DNA of 64,000 bases from Mesorhizobium sp. J428 (GTDB lineage: Bacteria > Pseudomonadota > Alphaproteobacteria > Rhizobiales > Rhizobiaceae): the NCBI RefSeq assembly GCF_024699925.1, contig NZ_JAJOMX010000001.1, forward strand, positions 4,936,001-5,000,000. Direction: 5' to 3'. Under the pieces are notes generated by a model. The model had not been told where the DNA came from. It saw only the letters and a program-made list of their open reading frames with translations, and did not search any database. Within the stretch, counting starts at the first letter, position 1; each line of letters starts with the position of its first letter. The position numbers were made by a program, and so were the translations under genes. Below, piece after piece: positions 49,801-62,939 of the stretch.

Positions 49801-52800
49801 GCGGAACGCATCGACCTCGCGTCGGGCGTCATCCTCAACCGCACCGACGAACTGGCGCGCACCATCGACCAGGCTGACGGCAAGATGGCCGCTCATGTGG
49901 AGCAGGTGGCGAGCGTCATGTCTGCCCGCGCAGGCGATCTCTCTCGTGCCTTCGAGGAGGTCGACAGCAGGTTTGCGACCCATGTGGAGCAGGCTGCCGG
50001 AATCATCGCCGCCCGCGCGGACGACCTCTCCCGTGCATTCGAAGATGTCGACAGCAGGTTTGCCGGCCATGTTGAACAAGCTGCCGGCATCATCTCGGCG
50101 CGTGCCGACGACCTCTCGCGTGCGTTCGAGAGCGTCGACGGCAAGCTGACCGAGCGCATCGACCTCGTGTCGGGCATCATCGCCAGCCGTACCGACGATC
50201 TGGCGCGCACCATCGACCAGGCCGACGAGAAGATGGCGGCCCGCGTCGACCAGGCGTCCGGCATCATTTCGGCACGTGCTGGCGACCTCGCCCGCGCCTT
50301 CGAAGATGTCGACGGCAAGCTGGTCGAACGCATCGACCTCGCCTCCGGCGTGATCTCCGCTCGCGCGGAGGAACTGACCCGCGCCGTCGAGCAGGCGGAC
50401 GAAAAGCTGAGCGAGCGCATCCAAGACGTCACCGGTGCTGTCGCCACCCGCGTGGGCGATCTGTCCCGTGCCGTTGCAAAGGTCGACGAAAGGCTGTCCG
50501 AGCGCATCGAACAGACCTCCTCAGTGATCAACGCACGGTCGGAAGAACTGGCCCGCGCCATCGACCAGGCCGACGGCAAGTTCAGCGAACGTGTCGAAAT
50601 GGCGTCCGGTATCATCTCGACCCGCGCGAACGATATCGTCCGCGCAGTCGAGCAGATCGACAGTCGCCTCGCCGAGCGGATCGACCAGGTCGCCGGCACG
50701 GCGGACGCCCGGGCGGAGGATCTCTCCAAGACGATCCAGCAGATCGACGGCAAGATCGCCGAACGCATCGTGCTCGCATCGGACCTCATCGACGCCCGTG
50801 CGCGTGACCTGTCCAGTGCCATTGAGCAGGTGGATGACAAGCTGGCGCAGCGCGTCGACATCGTGGCCGACAAGATATCCGGCCGCGCCCAGGACCTGGT
50901 CCGCGTGTTCGACGATGCGGATTCGAAGCTAGGCGAGCGTATCGAACACGCCTCTGGCGTTCTCAATGCCCGCGCCGAGGATGTGGTCCGCACCTTCGCG
51001 GATGTCGATCGCACGATCGCCGATCGTGTGAACGTCGCAGCCGATACGCTTGGCGACAAGGTCATCCAGCTCGGCCGCGCCTTCGACGGCGTCGACCAGA
51101 AGTTCGCCCAGCGCATCGACCTCGCCGCCTCGGCCATGTCGGCGCGCGCGGACGATCTGTCGCGTGCCTTCGACAATGTCGACCAGAAGATCGCGGACCG
51201 GATCGACCATGCCGGCAGCGCCCTCTCCGCCCGCGCGGAGGACTTCGCCGGCGTGTTCGACGCAGCCGACCGCAAGCTGTCGATGCGCATCGAAGAAGGC
51301 TCCGCCGCGCTGTCGCACCACGCCGACGGCATCGTGCGTGCCTTCGACGACGTCGACCGCAGGCTCGTCGAGCGCGCCGAGCAGACGGCCGGGGAACTGC
51401 ACGCCCGCGCCCGCGCCATCGACGACACGCTGTCCAATGTCGAGCAGCGGCTCGGCGACAGCGCCAGCTCGATCGCGGCGCAGATGGGAGACCAGATCAG
51501 TTCGGTCGAGCGTCGTCTCGCCGAGGGTGCGGAACTGGTCGGCCAGAAGCTGGTCGAGCAGGTGTCGGTGTCCGAGGCACAGCTCGTCTCGCGCGCTAAT
51601 GTGATCGCGGAGACCTTCGCGGCCGTGAACAAGCATATCGGCCAGCGCACCAACGAGGCCGCGTCCACCTTCGACGCCCACACGCGCGAGCTGGGCGAGA
51701 TGCTCGCCAGCCGCACGTCGGAGATCAGCCGGGTGCTCGAGGAGCAGGCAAAGCCGCTTGTCGACAAGTTCTCGGAAAGCGGCGGCGAGCTGCAGCGCAG
51801 CCTGGAGGAGGCGACGCATGCCGCGACCGAACGGCTCAGGCAGGAGAACGCCGCCCTGGTCAACGCGCTCGTCAGCCGCACGGCGGAGACGCTCGCGGCA
51901 GTCGACAAGGCACGCAACAGCCTTGGCGAAGGCGTCGCCGATCTGATCGAGCGACTCTCCTCGTCGAACGCGCAGCTCGGCCACCTGATCAACGTGGCGA
52001 CCAACAACCTCTCCGAACTCGAGGAGCGCCTCTCCGGCACGACGCATACGTTCGCGACGTCGGCGGAGAAGGCCGCGCAGACCTTCTCGAGCTCGGCGCG
52101 CCTCATCGACGTCAACGCATCGAAGCTTACGGAGCTGTCCTCCAGCACGCTGAAGGACATCGCCGCGATCGCGCACCGCTTCGACGACCACAGCCGCGTG
52201 CTTTCCTCAGCGTCGGACCTGCTCGGTTCGGCGCAGTCGAACCTCGCCTCGACGCTGGACGATCGTCAGTCGGCCCTGGAGACGCTGGCCGTCGGCCTCG
52301 TCAAGAAGTCGGAAGACATCGAGCGGATGATGCGCTCCGTCGAGGGCATCGTCGAGCGTGTGTTCGAGAAAGCCGAGGGCCGGACCCGCGAGACCACCGA
52401 ACAGATGCGCACCGCCGTGTCCGAGGTGGTGGAGTCGGCGACGCAGCGCTTTGCCGACGCGACGCAGGAAATCCGCCGTTCGGCGAGCATCATCCGCTCC
52501 GAACTGGAGGAAACGCGCAGCGAGCTGCGCAAGGGCGTGCTTGACCTGCCGGAAGAGACGAAGGAGACGACCACCGCCATGCGGCGCGCGGTCGCCGAGC
52601 AGATCAATGCGCTCAAGGAACTGTCGGACATCGTCGCCCGCTCGGGCCGCAGCTTCGACAGCAGCAAGCCGGGCTCCCTGCCGAGCTCCGCGCCTCCCGC
52701 AGCCCGTCTCGACGCTCCCGCGCCCCGCACACCGGCGGCGCCGAAGCAGCCGCAGCCGGCCGCGGCCCAGCCCGCACCGGCAGCCCCGCGCGCTGCGGCT

Positions 52801-53269
52801 CCGCGCCAGGCGGAAGCCCCTGAAGGCGGCTGGGTGACCAACCTGCTGCGCAGGGCGTCCGAGGAGGAGCAGGCCGAGCCTGCCTCGCCGCCGCGCGCCG
52901 AGGCGCCGCAGCGCTCGCCGCTCCACGTGGTCGAATCGCTCAACTCGCTGTCCGTGGACATCGCACGCGCCATCGACCACGAGGCCTCGATAGAACTGTG
53001 GGACCGCTACCGCCGTGGCGAACGCAACGTGTTCACCCGTCGCCTCTACACGCTGAAGGGCCAGCAGACCTTCGACGAGATCCGTCGCAAGTACCCAAGC
53101 CGAGCCGGAATTCCGCACCGCGGTCGACCGCTATTGCGACGACTTCGAGCGGCTGATCGCCGACGTGACGCGGACCGACCGTGACTCGATGATGGCCCAG
53201 ACTTACCTCTCGTCTGACACCGGCAAGGTCTACACGATGCTGGCACATGCGAGCGGTCGCCTGAAATAG
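46807..53269 (+). CDS. Giant growth-pole-ring-like coiled-coil membrane protein, frameshift near 3' end
   Basis: Repaired length about 2153 residues. A disordered acidic and Ala/Pro-rich start (1-150), two membrane helices (about 156-176 and 190-214), then more than 1500 residues of charged helix with six exact 36-residue repeats (552-767) and 23 exact 29-residue repeats (870-1536). After further coiled coil come a Pro/Ala-rich linker and a conserved end domain (LNSLSVDIARAIDHEASIELWDRYR). Size and layout match the growth pole ring protein (GPR) of Agrobacterium and RgsE of Sinorhizobium, which organise polar growth. The frame breaks at CCC 53094-53096 (one C extra), after which CDDFERLIADV ... 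LAHASGRLK to TAG 53269 is the true end; as written the frame ends at 53184. The start at 46807 (MARKPNN) is preferred over an upstream ATG. Confidence 0.82.
48460..49107 (+). repeat. Six tandem 36-codon repeats in the giant gene
   Basis: Six copies of exactly 108 nt encode the pattern GRxxLxxxLDEDLxKLxxxR. Each unit opens with Gly-Arg followed by Gln, Asn, Thr, Ser, Thr or Asp. No insertion or deletion breaks the period. Copies are diverged at DNA level. Confidence 0.9.
49414..51414 (+). repeat. Twenty-three tandem 29-codon repeats in the giant gene
   Basis: Units of exactly 87 nt encode the pattern DLxRxxxxxDxKxxERIxxA, continuing to an SARAD-like end. I counted 23 consecutive units with no gap. 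Units 3-6 (49588-49935) are very similar in DNA, sharing blocks such as GACGGCAAGCTGGCGGAACG, and look recently duplicated. Others are more diverged. Confidence 0.9.
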
Positions 53270-53299
53270 ACGCCGCAAGCGCCTGAACAGGCAAAGAAA

Positions 53300-53326
53300 A
53301 AGGGCGGCGCCGAAGCGCCGCCCTTT
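53300..53326. terminator. Bidirectional terminator between the giant gene and eno
   Basis: GGGCGGCGC and GCGCCGCCC form a 9-bp stem with loop CGAA, flanked by an A-run on the left and a T-run on the right, so it works in both directions for the convergent genes. Confidence 0.9.
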
Positions 53327-53359
53327 TGCATTTCCACCCTGCGCCGCCGGCGCGGAACC

Positions 53360-54676
<1,317 letters not shown>

Positions 54677-54712
54677 TTAGCGAATGCGCGAAGCCAAGAA
54701 AATCCCGGCATG

Positions 54713-54742
54713 AAAAGAAAAGGCTCCGCGCAAGGCGGAGCC
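54713..54742 (-). terminator. Intrinsic terminator after the PRC-barrel gene
   Basis: On the minus strand GGCTCCGC-CTTGC-GCGGAGCC is followed by TTTTCTTTT, 38 nt past the stop at 54780. It separates this gene from eno. Confidence 0.85.
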
Positions 54743-54779
54743 GAACCGATGCGTCAGCGCTGAGCGCCCTCGCCATCCG

Positions 54780-55145
54780 TCAATACCAGTATGGCGGAAC
54801 CTTGTAGTAGTCGTAGGAGGCGTCGCGCGCCGCCTTGCCGTCGTCGCCGGTCAGTTCATTGATCGAATAAGCCGGCGCTGCCTTCAGCTGGTCCTGTGAG
54901 AATGGCACGACATAGCCGCCGCGGCTCTTCTCGTAGTCGAGGACCGACCACGGAATGGCGTGAAATTTCTCGCCGATGCCCAGAAAGCCGCCGAAGCCGA
55001 TCACGGCGAACATGATCCCGTTGGATGTCTTCTCCAGCATCACGTCCTCGATGACGCCGATCTTCTCACCGGACGTGCTGTAGACGTCGGTGCCGATCAC
55101 TCTCGAGGCGGGAATTGCGGCGGTATGCCCGGTGTGCGTTGTCAT
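54780..55145 (-). CDS. PRC-barrel domain protein
   Basis: 121 residues. A PRC-barrel fold (SRVIGTDVYSTSGEKIGVIEDVML ... HAIPWSVLDYEKSRGGYVVP) with a Tyr-rich tail (SYDYYKVPPYWY). The family includes the photosynthetic reaction centre H-subunit barrel and RimM; stand-alone forms are common, often stress-linked, in rhizobia. It is a single gene with its own terminator. Confidence 0.85.
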   Translation of the reverse strand: MTTHTGHTAAIPASRVIGTDVYSTSGEKIGVIEDVMLEKTSNGIMFAVIGFGGFLGIGEKFHAIPWSVLDYEKSRGGYVVPFSQDQLKAAPAYSINELTGDDGKAARDASYDYYKVPPYWY

Positions 55146-55250
55146 GGCGTGCTCCCTTCAAGAATTGCTGCCTGAAAGGAAACCGGCATCGCTGCCGGCA
55201 GTTGCTAAAGCGTATTCTCACGTTTCGTTGCAGCCGGTAACGAAACGCGA

Positions 55251-56084
55251 TCAATCTCCGTGCTTTGCCACGCGGTCGAAGGTCATCAGCCGCTCGATCA
55301 AGCCGCGCATGTCGTCTAGGCGGACCATGTTGGGGCCGTCGGAGGGCGCGTTATCCGGATCCTGGTGGGTCTCGATGAACACGCCGGCGACGCCGACGGC
55401 CACCGCGGCGCGCGCGAGCGTCTCGACGAAGCGTCGCTCGCCACCGGTCGAACCGCCCTGCCCGCCGGGCTGCTGTACCGAATGGGTCGCGTCGAAGATC
55501 ACCGGCGTTCCAATCTCTGCCATGATCGGCAAGGCACGCATGTCCGACACAAGCGTGTTGTAGCCGAAGGAGACGCCGCGCTCCGTGACGAGCACGTCCG
55601 GATTGCCGGATTCGGTGATCTTGGCGACGACGTTCTTCATGTCCCAAGGCGCAAGGAACTGGCCTTTCTTAACGTTGACCACCTTGCCGGTCTGCGCCGC
55701 GGCGATAAGCAGGTCGGTCTGGCGGCAGAGGAAGGCCGGGATCTGGAGCACGTCGACGACCTCGGCGACGATCCGGCATTGCCCTTCGGTATGCACGTCG
55801 GTCAGTACAGGCACGTCGAGTTCGCTGCGGAGCGCCTCGAACACCGGCAGTGCGCCCTCCAGCCCCACGCCGCGCTTTCCGGAAATCGACGTCCGATTGG
55901 CCTTGTCGTAGCTCGTCTTGTAGACGAAGCCGATGCCGAGCTCGGCGGTAAGCTCCTTGAGCGCGCCGGCCATGTCGAAGGCATGCTGGCGCGATTCGAG
56001 CTGGCAGGGTCCGGCGATCAGAGTGAGCGGACTGCTGTTGGAAAAAATCGCCCGACCGACGGCGACGGTGGTATTCGGTTGCAT
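55251..56084 (-). CDS. kdsA: 3-deoxy-D-manno-octulosonate 8-phosphate synthase KdsA
   Basis: 277 residues. [49 protein letters not shown], and [21 protein letters not shown] are the family blocks. It condenses PEP with arabinose 5-phosphate to make Kdo for lipid A. It shares one base with the stop of the upstream VOC gene (TGATG), so they are cotranslated. Confidence 0.97.
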   Translation of the reverse strand: MQPNTTVAVGRAIFSNSSPLTLIAGPCQLESRQHAFDMAGALKELTAELGIGFVYKTSYDKANRTSISGKRGVGLEGALPVFEALRSELDVPVLTDVHTEGQCRIVAEVVDVLQIPAFLCRQTDLLIAAAQTGKVVNVKKGQFLAPWDMKNVVAKITESGNPDVLVTERGVSFGYNTLVSDMRALPIMAEIGTPVIFDATHSVQQPGGQGGSTGGERRFVETLARAAVAVGVAGVFIETHQDPDNAPSDGPNMVRLDDMRGLIERLMTFDRVAKHGD

Positions 56085-56932
56085 CAGTTCGGTCTCCTGA
56101 AAATGAAAGTCGCGCCTTGTCCGACGGCCGGCGGAACGACAAGTCCGGCTGGCGTTGCGAGATAGTCGATCCCGCCCGCGTCGAACAGATGCGACACTGC
56201 GTCCAGATCCCTCACAGTGAACGCGATCGCCGCAAGCGTCGCACCGCTCTCGCCGACACCGGGAGGATCATCCGGGCCGACCATCCGCATGGCGACGTTG
56301 GTGAACTCGACGGCATGCGTCGTATCATGTGGGCTTCGGCCGACGGCGCGCTCGATCAGCCGGATGAAGGAGCCCGCATGCTCGCCCGCGACGATCTCAC
56401 AGATACCTGTCGCGCCATTGGCATGCCGTTCCAGCGAACCGCGGTCGATGGCCGGCGCATCGATGCGCTGGCAGGTGAACAGGAACGCGTCGGCGGTCTC
56501 GATGTCCGCCGCGAAGGCGAGCTTGAACGTCGCGGTGCCGACCTTGCCATGCGCATCGGCGGACGGCCGGGAGAAGGTGAGCATGTCGCCGCCCGAAATG
56601 TCCAACCTCGCAAAGGCTGCATGATCGCGGTCCGCGTCGTCGCTCGCCAGCACGATCGCCGAAAACCCCTCCTCGCCGCGCATGGCGCGGAAGACGTGAT
56701 CGCGGGCGACGAAGACGTTTCCGTGCGCGATCGCCGTGGCGGCCGCCTCGCCGTCGCCGAGGGCCAGCGCCTCCAGAAAGGTGCCGCCCGTAAAATAGAC
56801 GCAGGCATTGACCGTGCCGAAGGGATGGACGCCGTTCGGCGCAACCGTGAACCCCAGACGCGTCAACCGGTCTCGCGCAGCATCCACGCTGGCGGTGGGC
56901 AGAACGAGGTGATCGAGCGCGCGCTGTGTCAT
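56084..56932 (-). CDS. VOC/glyoxalase-like domain protein
   Basis: 282 residues with paired beta-alpha-beta-beta-beta modules ([30 protein letters not shown] at the start). The front matches the glyoxalase_3-like branch of the VOC superfamily. Substrate unknown. It is directly upstream of kdsA and probably cotranscribed. Confidence 0.78.
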   Translation of the reverse strand: MTQRALDHLVLPTASVDAARDRLTRLGFTVAPNGVHPFGTVNACVYFTGGTFLEALALGDGEAAATAIAHGNVFVARDHVFRAMRGEEGFSAIVLASDDADRDHAAFARLDISGGDMLTFSRPSADAHGKVGTATFKLAFAADIETADAFLFTCQRIDAPAIDRGSLERHANGATGICEIVAGEHAGSFIRLIERAVGRSPHDTTHAVEFTNVAMRMVGPDDPPGVGESGATLAAIAFTVRDLDAVSHLFDAGGIDYLATPAGLVVPPAVGQGATFIFRRPN

Positions 56933-56982
56933 CGCGGCACCATGTGGCGCATTATCAGCCCGATTGGAAGCCCAGGCGGGCT

Positions 56983-58785
56983 TTAGTGATTGTCGCGTGG
57001 GACGCCGCTGGTATGTGCGACGTCGCGGTATTTCACGGCGGGCTTCAGAACCATGCCTTCGGAGAGCTGGTCGACCATGGAGCGCTGGATCTCCTGCCAG
57101 GGCGTCTGGTGCTTCGGATAATGATAGCCGCCATTGTTCTGTAATTCGGCGCGACGCCGCGTGATCTCGTCGTCGGTGACGAGGATGTCGGCCGTGCCCT
57201 TGCGCAGGTCCACCCGCACCCGGTCGCCCGAGCGCAGCAGCGCAAGACCGCCGCCGACGGCTGCCTCCGGCGAGGCGTTGAGGATCGAGGGGCTGCCCGA
57301 CGTGCCGGACTGCCGCCCGTCGCCGATGCAGGGCAGCGAATGGATGCCCTTCCTGATCAGATAGGCGGGCGGCTGCATGTTCACCACTTCGGCCGCGCCC
57401 GGATAGCCGACCGGACCCGCGCCGCGCATGAACAGGATCGTGTGCTCGGTCAGGCCGAGCGCGGGATCGTCGATGCGGGCGTGATACTCCTCCGGCCCGT
57501 CGAAGACCTGCGCCGTGCCTTCGAACGCATCCGGATCGCGCGGATTGGACAGGTAGCGGTCGCGGAACTCCTGCGAGATCACGCTGGTCTTCATGATCGC
57601 GCTGTCGAACAGATTGCCCTTCAGGTTGATGAAGCCGGCATCCCGCTTCAGCGGCGAGGAGACCGGGCGGATGACCTTCTCGTCCATGTTCTCGGTAGTG
57701 GCGCAGTTCTGCCCCATCGTCCTGCCGTTCGCCGTCATCGCGTCCGGGTTCGGCAGCAGTCCGCCCTTCATCAGTTCGGCAACCACGGCCGGCACCCCGC
57801 CGGCATGGTGATAGTCCTCGCCGAGATATTCGCCGGCCGGCTGCAGGTTGACCAGCAGCGGCACGTGATGGCCGATCGCCTGCCAGTCGTCATTGTCGAG
57901 TTCGACACCGAGATGACGCGCGATGGCGTTGAGATGGATCGGCGCGTTGGTCGAGCCGCCGATCGCCGAGTTCACCACGATGGCGTTCTCGAAGGCCGCG
58001 CGCGTCATGATGTCGGACGGCTTCAGGTCTTCATGCACCATGCCGACGATGCGCTTGCCGGTCTCGTAGGCCATCTGGCCGCGCTCGCGATAGGGCGCGG
58101 GGATCGCCGCGGCACCGGGCAGCTGCATGCCGAGCGCCTCGGCAAGGCTGTTCATCGTCGTCGCCGTGCCCATCGTGTTGCAGTAGCCGACGGAGGGAGC
58201 AGACGAGGCGACGATCTCCATGAACTGGTCGTAATCGATCTCGCCGGCCGAAAGCCGCTCGCGCGACTTCCACACGACCGTGCCGGACCCGGTGCGCTCG
58301 CCCTTGTGCCAGCCGTTCAGCATCGGGCCGACCGACAGCGCGATCGCCGGGATGTTGACCGTGGCGGCGGCCATCAGCAGCGCCGGCGTGGTCTTGTCGC
58401 AGCCGATGGTCAGCACGACGCCGTCGAGCGGATAGCCGTAGAGCACCTCGACCAGAGCGAGATAGGCCAGATTGCGGTCGAGCGAGGCTGTCGGACGCTT
58501 GCCGGTCTCCTGGATCGGATGGACCGGGAACTCAAGCGGCACCCCGCCCGCCGCCACGATGCCGTCGCGCACGCGCTTGGCGAGCTCGATATGGTGGCGG
58601 TTGCAGGGCGAAAGGTCAGAGCCGGTCTGCGCAATCCCGATCAGCGGCTTGCCCGACTGCAACTCCTCGCGCGTGAGGCCGTAGTTCAGATACCGCTCCA
58701 GATAGAGCGCCGTCATGCCAGGATTGTCGGGATTGTCAAACCACTCCCGCGACCGCAGGCGCCTGGCTCCGTTTGCAACCGCCAT
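56983..58785 (-). CDS. IlvD/Edd-family sugar-acid dehydratase
   Basis: 600 residues. Iron-sulfur cysteines lie in [16 protein letters not shown] and [18 protein letters not shown], with the family's substrate block [30 protein letters not shown]. The opening [45 protein letters not shown] is typical of arabinonate/xylonate/galactonate dehydratases rather than of dihydroxy-acid dehydratase IlvD itself. The ATG at 58785 follows GGAGGAATCT and is much better supported than the longer frame to 59124. No sugar transporter or aldolase is adjacent. Confidence 0.87.
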   Translation of the reverse strand: MAVANGARRLRSREWFDNPDNPGMTALYLERYLNYGLTREELQSGKPLIGIAQTGSDLSPCNRHHIELAKRVRDGIVAAGGVPLEFPVHPIQETGKRPTASLDRNLAYLALVEVLYGYPLDGVVLTIGCDKTTPALLMAAATVNIPAIALSVGPMLNGWHKGERTGSGTVVWKSRERLSAGEIDYDQFMEIVASSAPSVGYCNTMGTATTMNSLAEALGMQLPGAAAIPAPYRERGQMAYETGKRIVGMVHEDLKPSDIMTRAAFENAIVVNSAIGGSTNAPIHLNAIARHLGVELDNDDWQAIGHHVPLLVNLQPAGEYLGEDYHHAGGVPAVVAELMKGGLLPNPDAMTANGRTMGQNCATTENMDEKVIRPVSSPLKRDAGFINLKGNLFDSAIMKTSVISQEFRDRYLSNPRDPDAFEGTAQVFDGPEEYHARIDDPALGLTEHTILFMRGAGPVGYPGAAEVVNMQPPAYLIRKGIHSLPCIGDGRQSGTSGSPSILNASPEAAVGGGLALLRSGDRVRVDLRKGTADILVTDDEITRRRAELQNNGGYHYPKHQTPWQEIQRSMVDQLSEGMVLKPAVKYRDVAHTSGVPRDNH

Positions 58786-58951
58786 AGATTCCTCCGCACT
58801 CTTCCATACTAGGGATATGGCATCGGCCATTTGTCGGCAAGCCGCGCGCGAGAGCCGATCGGGCCGGACTTTGGTGCGATAGACATCCTCGACCCGCTCC
58901 GATAGTCCGATCGAGGCACCATTCAAAACGAGGCACCCAGGGAGGAACGTC

Positions 58952-59404
58952 ATGGCCGTTGACATGCAGGGAGAGGAGCGCATCGAGGCTCCGATCGCCA
59001 AAGTATGGGAAGCACTCAACGATCCGGAGGTGCTGAAAGCCTGCATTCCGGGCTGCGAGTCGCTGGAGAAGAAGTCCGACACCGAGCTCTCGGCGACGGT
59101 CGCGCTGAAGATCGGGCCGATCAAGGCGCGTTTTGCCGGAGAAGTGGAACTGCAGAAACTGAAGCCACCCCACTCCTACACGATCTTCGGCGAAGGTAAG
59201 GGTGGCATCGCAGGTTTCGCCAAGGGAGGCGCCGACGTCGTGCTAAAAGAGGAAGGGCCTGACGCTACGCTGCTCACCTACACCGCCAAGGCAGACGTCG
59301 GCGGCAAGATCGCCCAGCTCGGCAGCCGGCTGATCCAGTCGACGTCGAAGAAGCTCGCCGCCCAGTTCTTCTCGGAGTTCAACAAGAAGGTCAGCGCCGG
59401 TTAG
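58952..59404 (+). CDS. CoxG-family SRPBCC protein
   Basis: 150 residues. [34 protein letters not shown] is the typical opening of CO dehydrogenase subunit G (CoxG) proteins, and the last third ([24 protein letters not shown]) is the conserved helix. CoxG recruits CO dehydrogenase to the membrane in carboxydotrophs, but no cox structural genes are present, so it may serve another molybdenum hydroxylase. Strong ribosome site GGGAGG before the ATG. Confidence 0.85.
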   Translation: MAVDMQGEERIEAPIAKVWEALNDPEVLKACIPGCESLEKKSDTELSATVALKIGPIKARFAGEVELQKLKPPHSYTIFGEGKGGIAGFAKGGADVVLKEEGPDATLLTYTAKADVGGKIAQLGSRLIQSTSKKLAAQFFSEFNKKVSAG

Positions 59405-59434
59405 CAACAGCCAGCGCTCGATACGGAATCCGGT

Positions 59435-61198
<1,764 letters not shown>

Positions 61199-62068
61199 TT
61201 AGAGGACGACCATGTCGGCACCGACCCGGACCCGCGTGTAGAGGTCCATGACGTGCTCGTTGACCATCCGGAAGCAGCCGTTGGACGAGTCGGTTCCAAT
61301 CGTCCACGGCTGGTTGGTGCCGTGTATGCGGATGTGGGTGTCCTTCTTGCCCTGGTAGAGATACATCGCGCGGGCACCGAGCGGATTGTCCGGGCCGCCG
61401 GGCATGCCGTCCTTGTAGCGTCCGTATTTGGCCGGATCGCGCTTCTGCATCTCCTGTGTCGGGATCCAGCGCGGCCATTCCTGCTTGTCCTGGATCTTGC
61501 CGTTACCCTTGAACTTGAGGCCGTCCTTGCCGACCGCGATGGCATAGCGGCGCGCCTTGCCATTGGATTCGATGAGGTAGAGGAACTTCTCCGACGTGTT
61601 CACCACGATCGTGCCGCGGGAATAGCTGCTCGGGAAATCGACCACCTGCGGCACGAAGTCCGCCTTGACCCTGAATTTCTTTCCCTTCTCGTCACGGCTG
61701 CGCAATTCCGCGTCGCGGCGCTGGGTTTCGGGAAGCATCTGCTGCGGCGCGCCGAACAGCGTGCTGAAAAGACCGCGCTCCTGATTGTAGCTGCGCAGCT
61801 CGACCGGCGGCGTCGCGGCGGCGAGTTCGACGGGCTTTTCCTTCTTGGTGCCCTTTTTCACCTCGACCTTGGCGGACTTCTGGTCCGTCTTTGCAGGCTT
61901 CGTCGGTTTCTTTTCGGCCTTCTTCTCGACCTTTTTCTCGGGCTGCGTCGCGGAGGCCGTGCTCTTGACCGTCATCGAGAACGGCACCGCGCCCGACTCG
62001 GCGAATGCCGGCGCACCGATGCACACGGATGAAACCATCCCCGCCAGAACGATGGTCCTGATCTTCAT
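61199..62068 (-). CDS. L,D-transpeptidase (YkuD domain)
   Basis: 289 residues. Signal peptide (IRTIVLAGMVSSVCIGAPAFA), a Lys-rich low-complexity linker (about 40-85), and a YkuD catalytic domain with HGTNQPWTIG and catalytic Cys265 in SSNGCFRM. It would make 3-3 crosslinks in peptidoglycan or attach envelope proteins; 3-3 links are abundant in polar-growing rhizobia. ATG at 62068 is chosen over an in-frame TTG five codons earlier. Confidence 0.9.
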   Translation of the reverse strand: MKIRTIVLAGMVSSVCIGAPAFAESGAVPFSMTVKSTASATQPEKKVEKKAEKKPTKPAKTDQKSAKVEVKKGTKKEKPVELAAATPPVELRSYNQERGLFSTLFGAPQQMLPETQRRDAELRSRDEKGKKFRVKADFVPQVVDFPSSYSRGTIVVNTSEKFLYLIESNGKARRYAIAVGKDGLKFKGNGKIQDKQEWPRWIPTQEMQKRDPAKYGRYKDGMPGGPDNPLGARAMYLYQGKKDTHIRIHGTNQPWTIGTDSSNGCFRMVNEHVMDLYTRVRVGADMVVL

Positions 62069-62312
62069 TTTCACAAACCCCAATCCAATGCTCTTTGGCC
62101 GCCCAACAGCCGTGCGGCCGGTCCCCTCCTGTGGAAACCGGACACAACCTATGAGTTCTTATAGTTTCGAATCGGTAACGCGCTCAAGCAGCCGAAGACG
62201 CCTCGACACTTCACATTGGCGTCAATTCGGAGCCACACCGGCAAATGAACGCAACTTGTTGCGTTGCGGCAACAATTCTCTGGCCGGGCGGCGATAAGCC
62301 GCCCGCCGCGGG

Positions 62313-62783
62313 TTACTGGCCGGAGGGGACGCTCGGCGTGGCCGGCGTCGCGGGCGCGAGCGGGGTGAGCGGCGCGATCGGAACCGCGCCCTGGCCTTCC
62401 GCCGGAGTGCCGGCCGCGGGAGCCTGCTGTTCGCCGGAAGGCGCGGCGGGCGTCGTCGACGGCGCGCCCTGGCCGCCGAGCTGATCGAGGATACCGCTGC
62501 CCGAAGGCGCCTGCTGCTGGCCGGTCGAGGACGGCACCCGGTCGAGGATGTCGATCGGGCGCTCGCCGTAACGGGCCATGATGGACAGGAGCAGCGAGGT
62601 CGCGAAGAAGATCGCCGCCAGGATCGCCGTCGCGCGGGTGAGCGCATTGGCCGCGCCGCGCGCGGTCATGAAGCCCGAACCGCCGCCGATGCCGAGACCG
62701 CCACCCTCCGAGCGCTGGAGCAGCACCACGCCGACGAGCGCGAGCACGACCATGAGGTGGATGACGATAATGACGGTTTCCAT
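62313..62783 (-). CDS. secG: Protein translocase subunit SecG
   Basis: 156 residues. Two membrane helices (about 2-22 and 52-71) flank the conserved loop LLQRSEGGGLGIGGGSGFMTARGAANALTR. The tail (about 80-156) is an Ala/Pro/Gln-rich extension typical of alphaproteobacterial SecG. Downstream, 62284-62303 has a GGGCGGC/GCCGCCC hairpin without a T-run. Confidence 0.93.
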   Translation of the reverse strand: METVIIVIHLMVVLALVGVVLLQRSEGGGLGIGGGSGFMTARGAANALTRATAILAAIFFATSLLLSIMARYGERPIDILDRVPSSTGQQQAPSGSGILDQLGGQGAPSTTPAAPSGEQQAPAAGTPAEGQGAVPIAPLTPLAPATPATPSVPSGQ

Positions 62784-62939
62784 GCGGGTATCCGGGCAAT
62801 CTTGGCTGGATCTACGCGCAGTCCGGCGCGTGGCCGCGGGTCAATACACGGCTTTGCCCGCAAATCCAACCCCTGCGGCAATCTCGGCACCGGATATGGG
62901 AACTTAAGCGGTCATTTTACAATGGCCGCGCCGCAAAGC

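Noticed and set aside
48460..51414. CRISPR-like regular spacing
   Set aside because: The repeats are in-frame codon repeats with no unique spacers; they are protein repeats, not a CRISPR array.
49893..52160. A 755-codon Ser/Arg-rich frame opposite the giant gene, and a similar 732-codon frame at 46915-49113
   Set aside because: They mirror the repeats of the sense strand and have no start signals or family similarity.
58952..59404. CoxG-like gene as evidence of CO oxidation
   Set aside because: No coxS, coxM or coxL genes are in the window; CoxG-like proteins are common with other enzymes.
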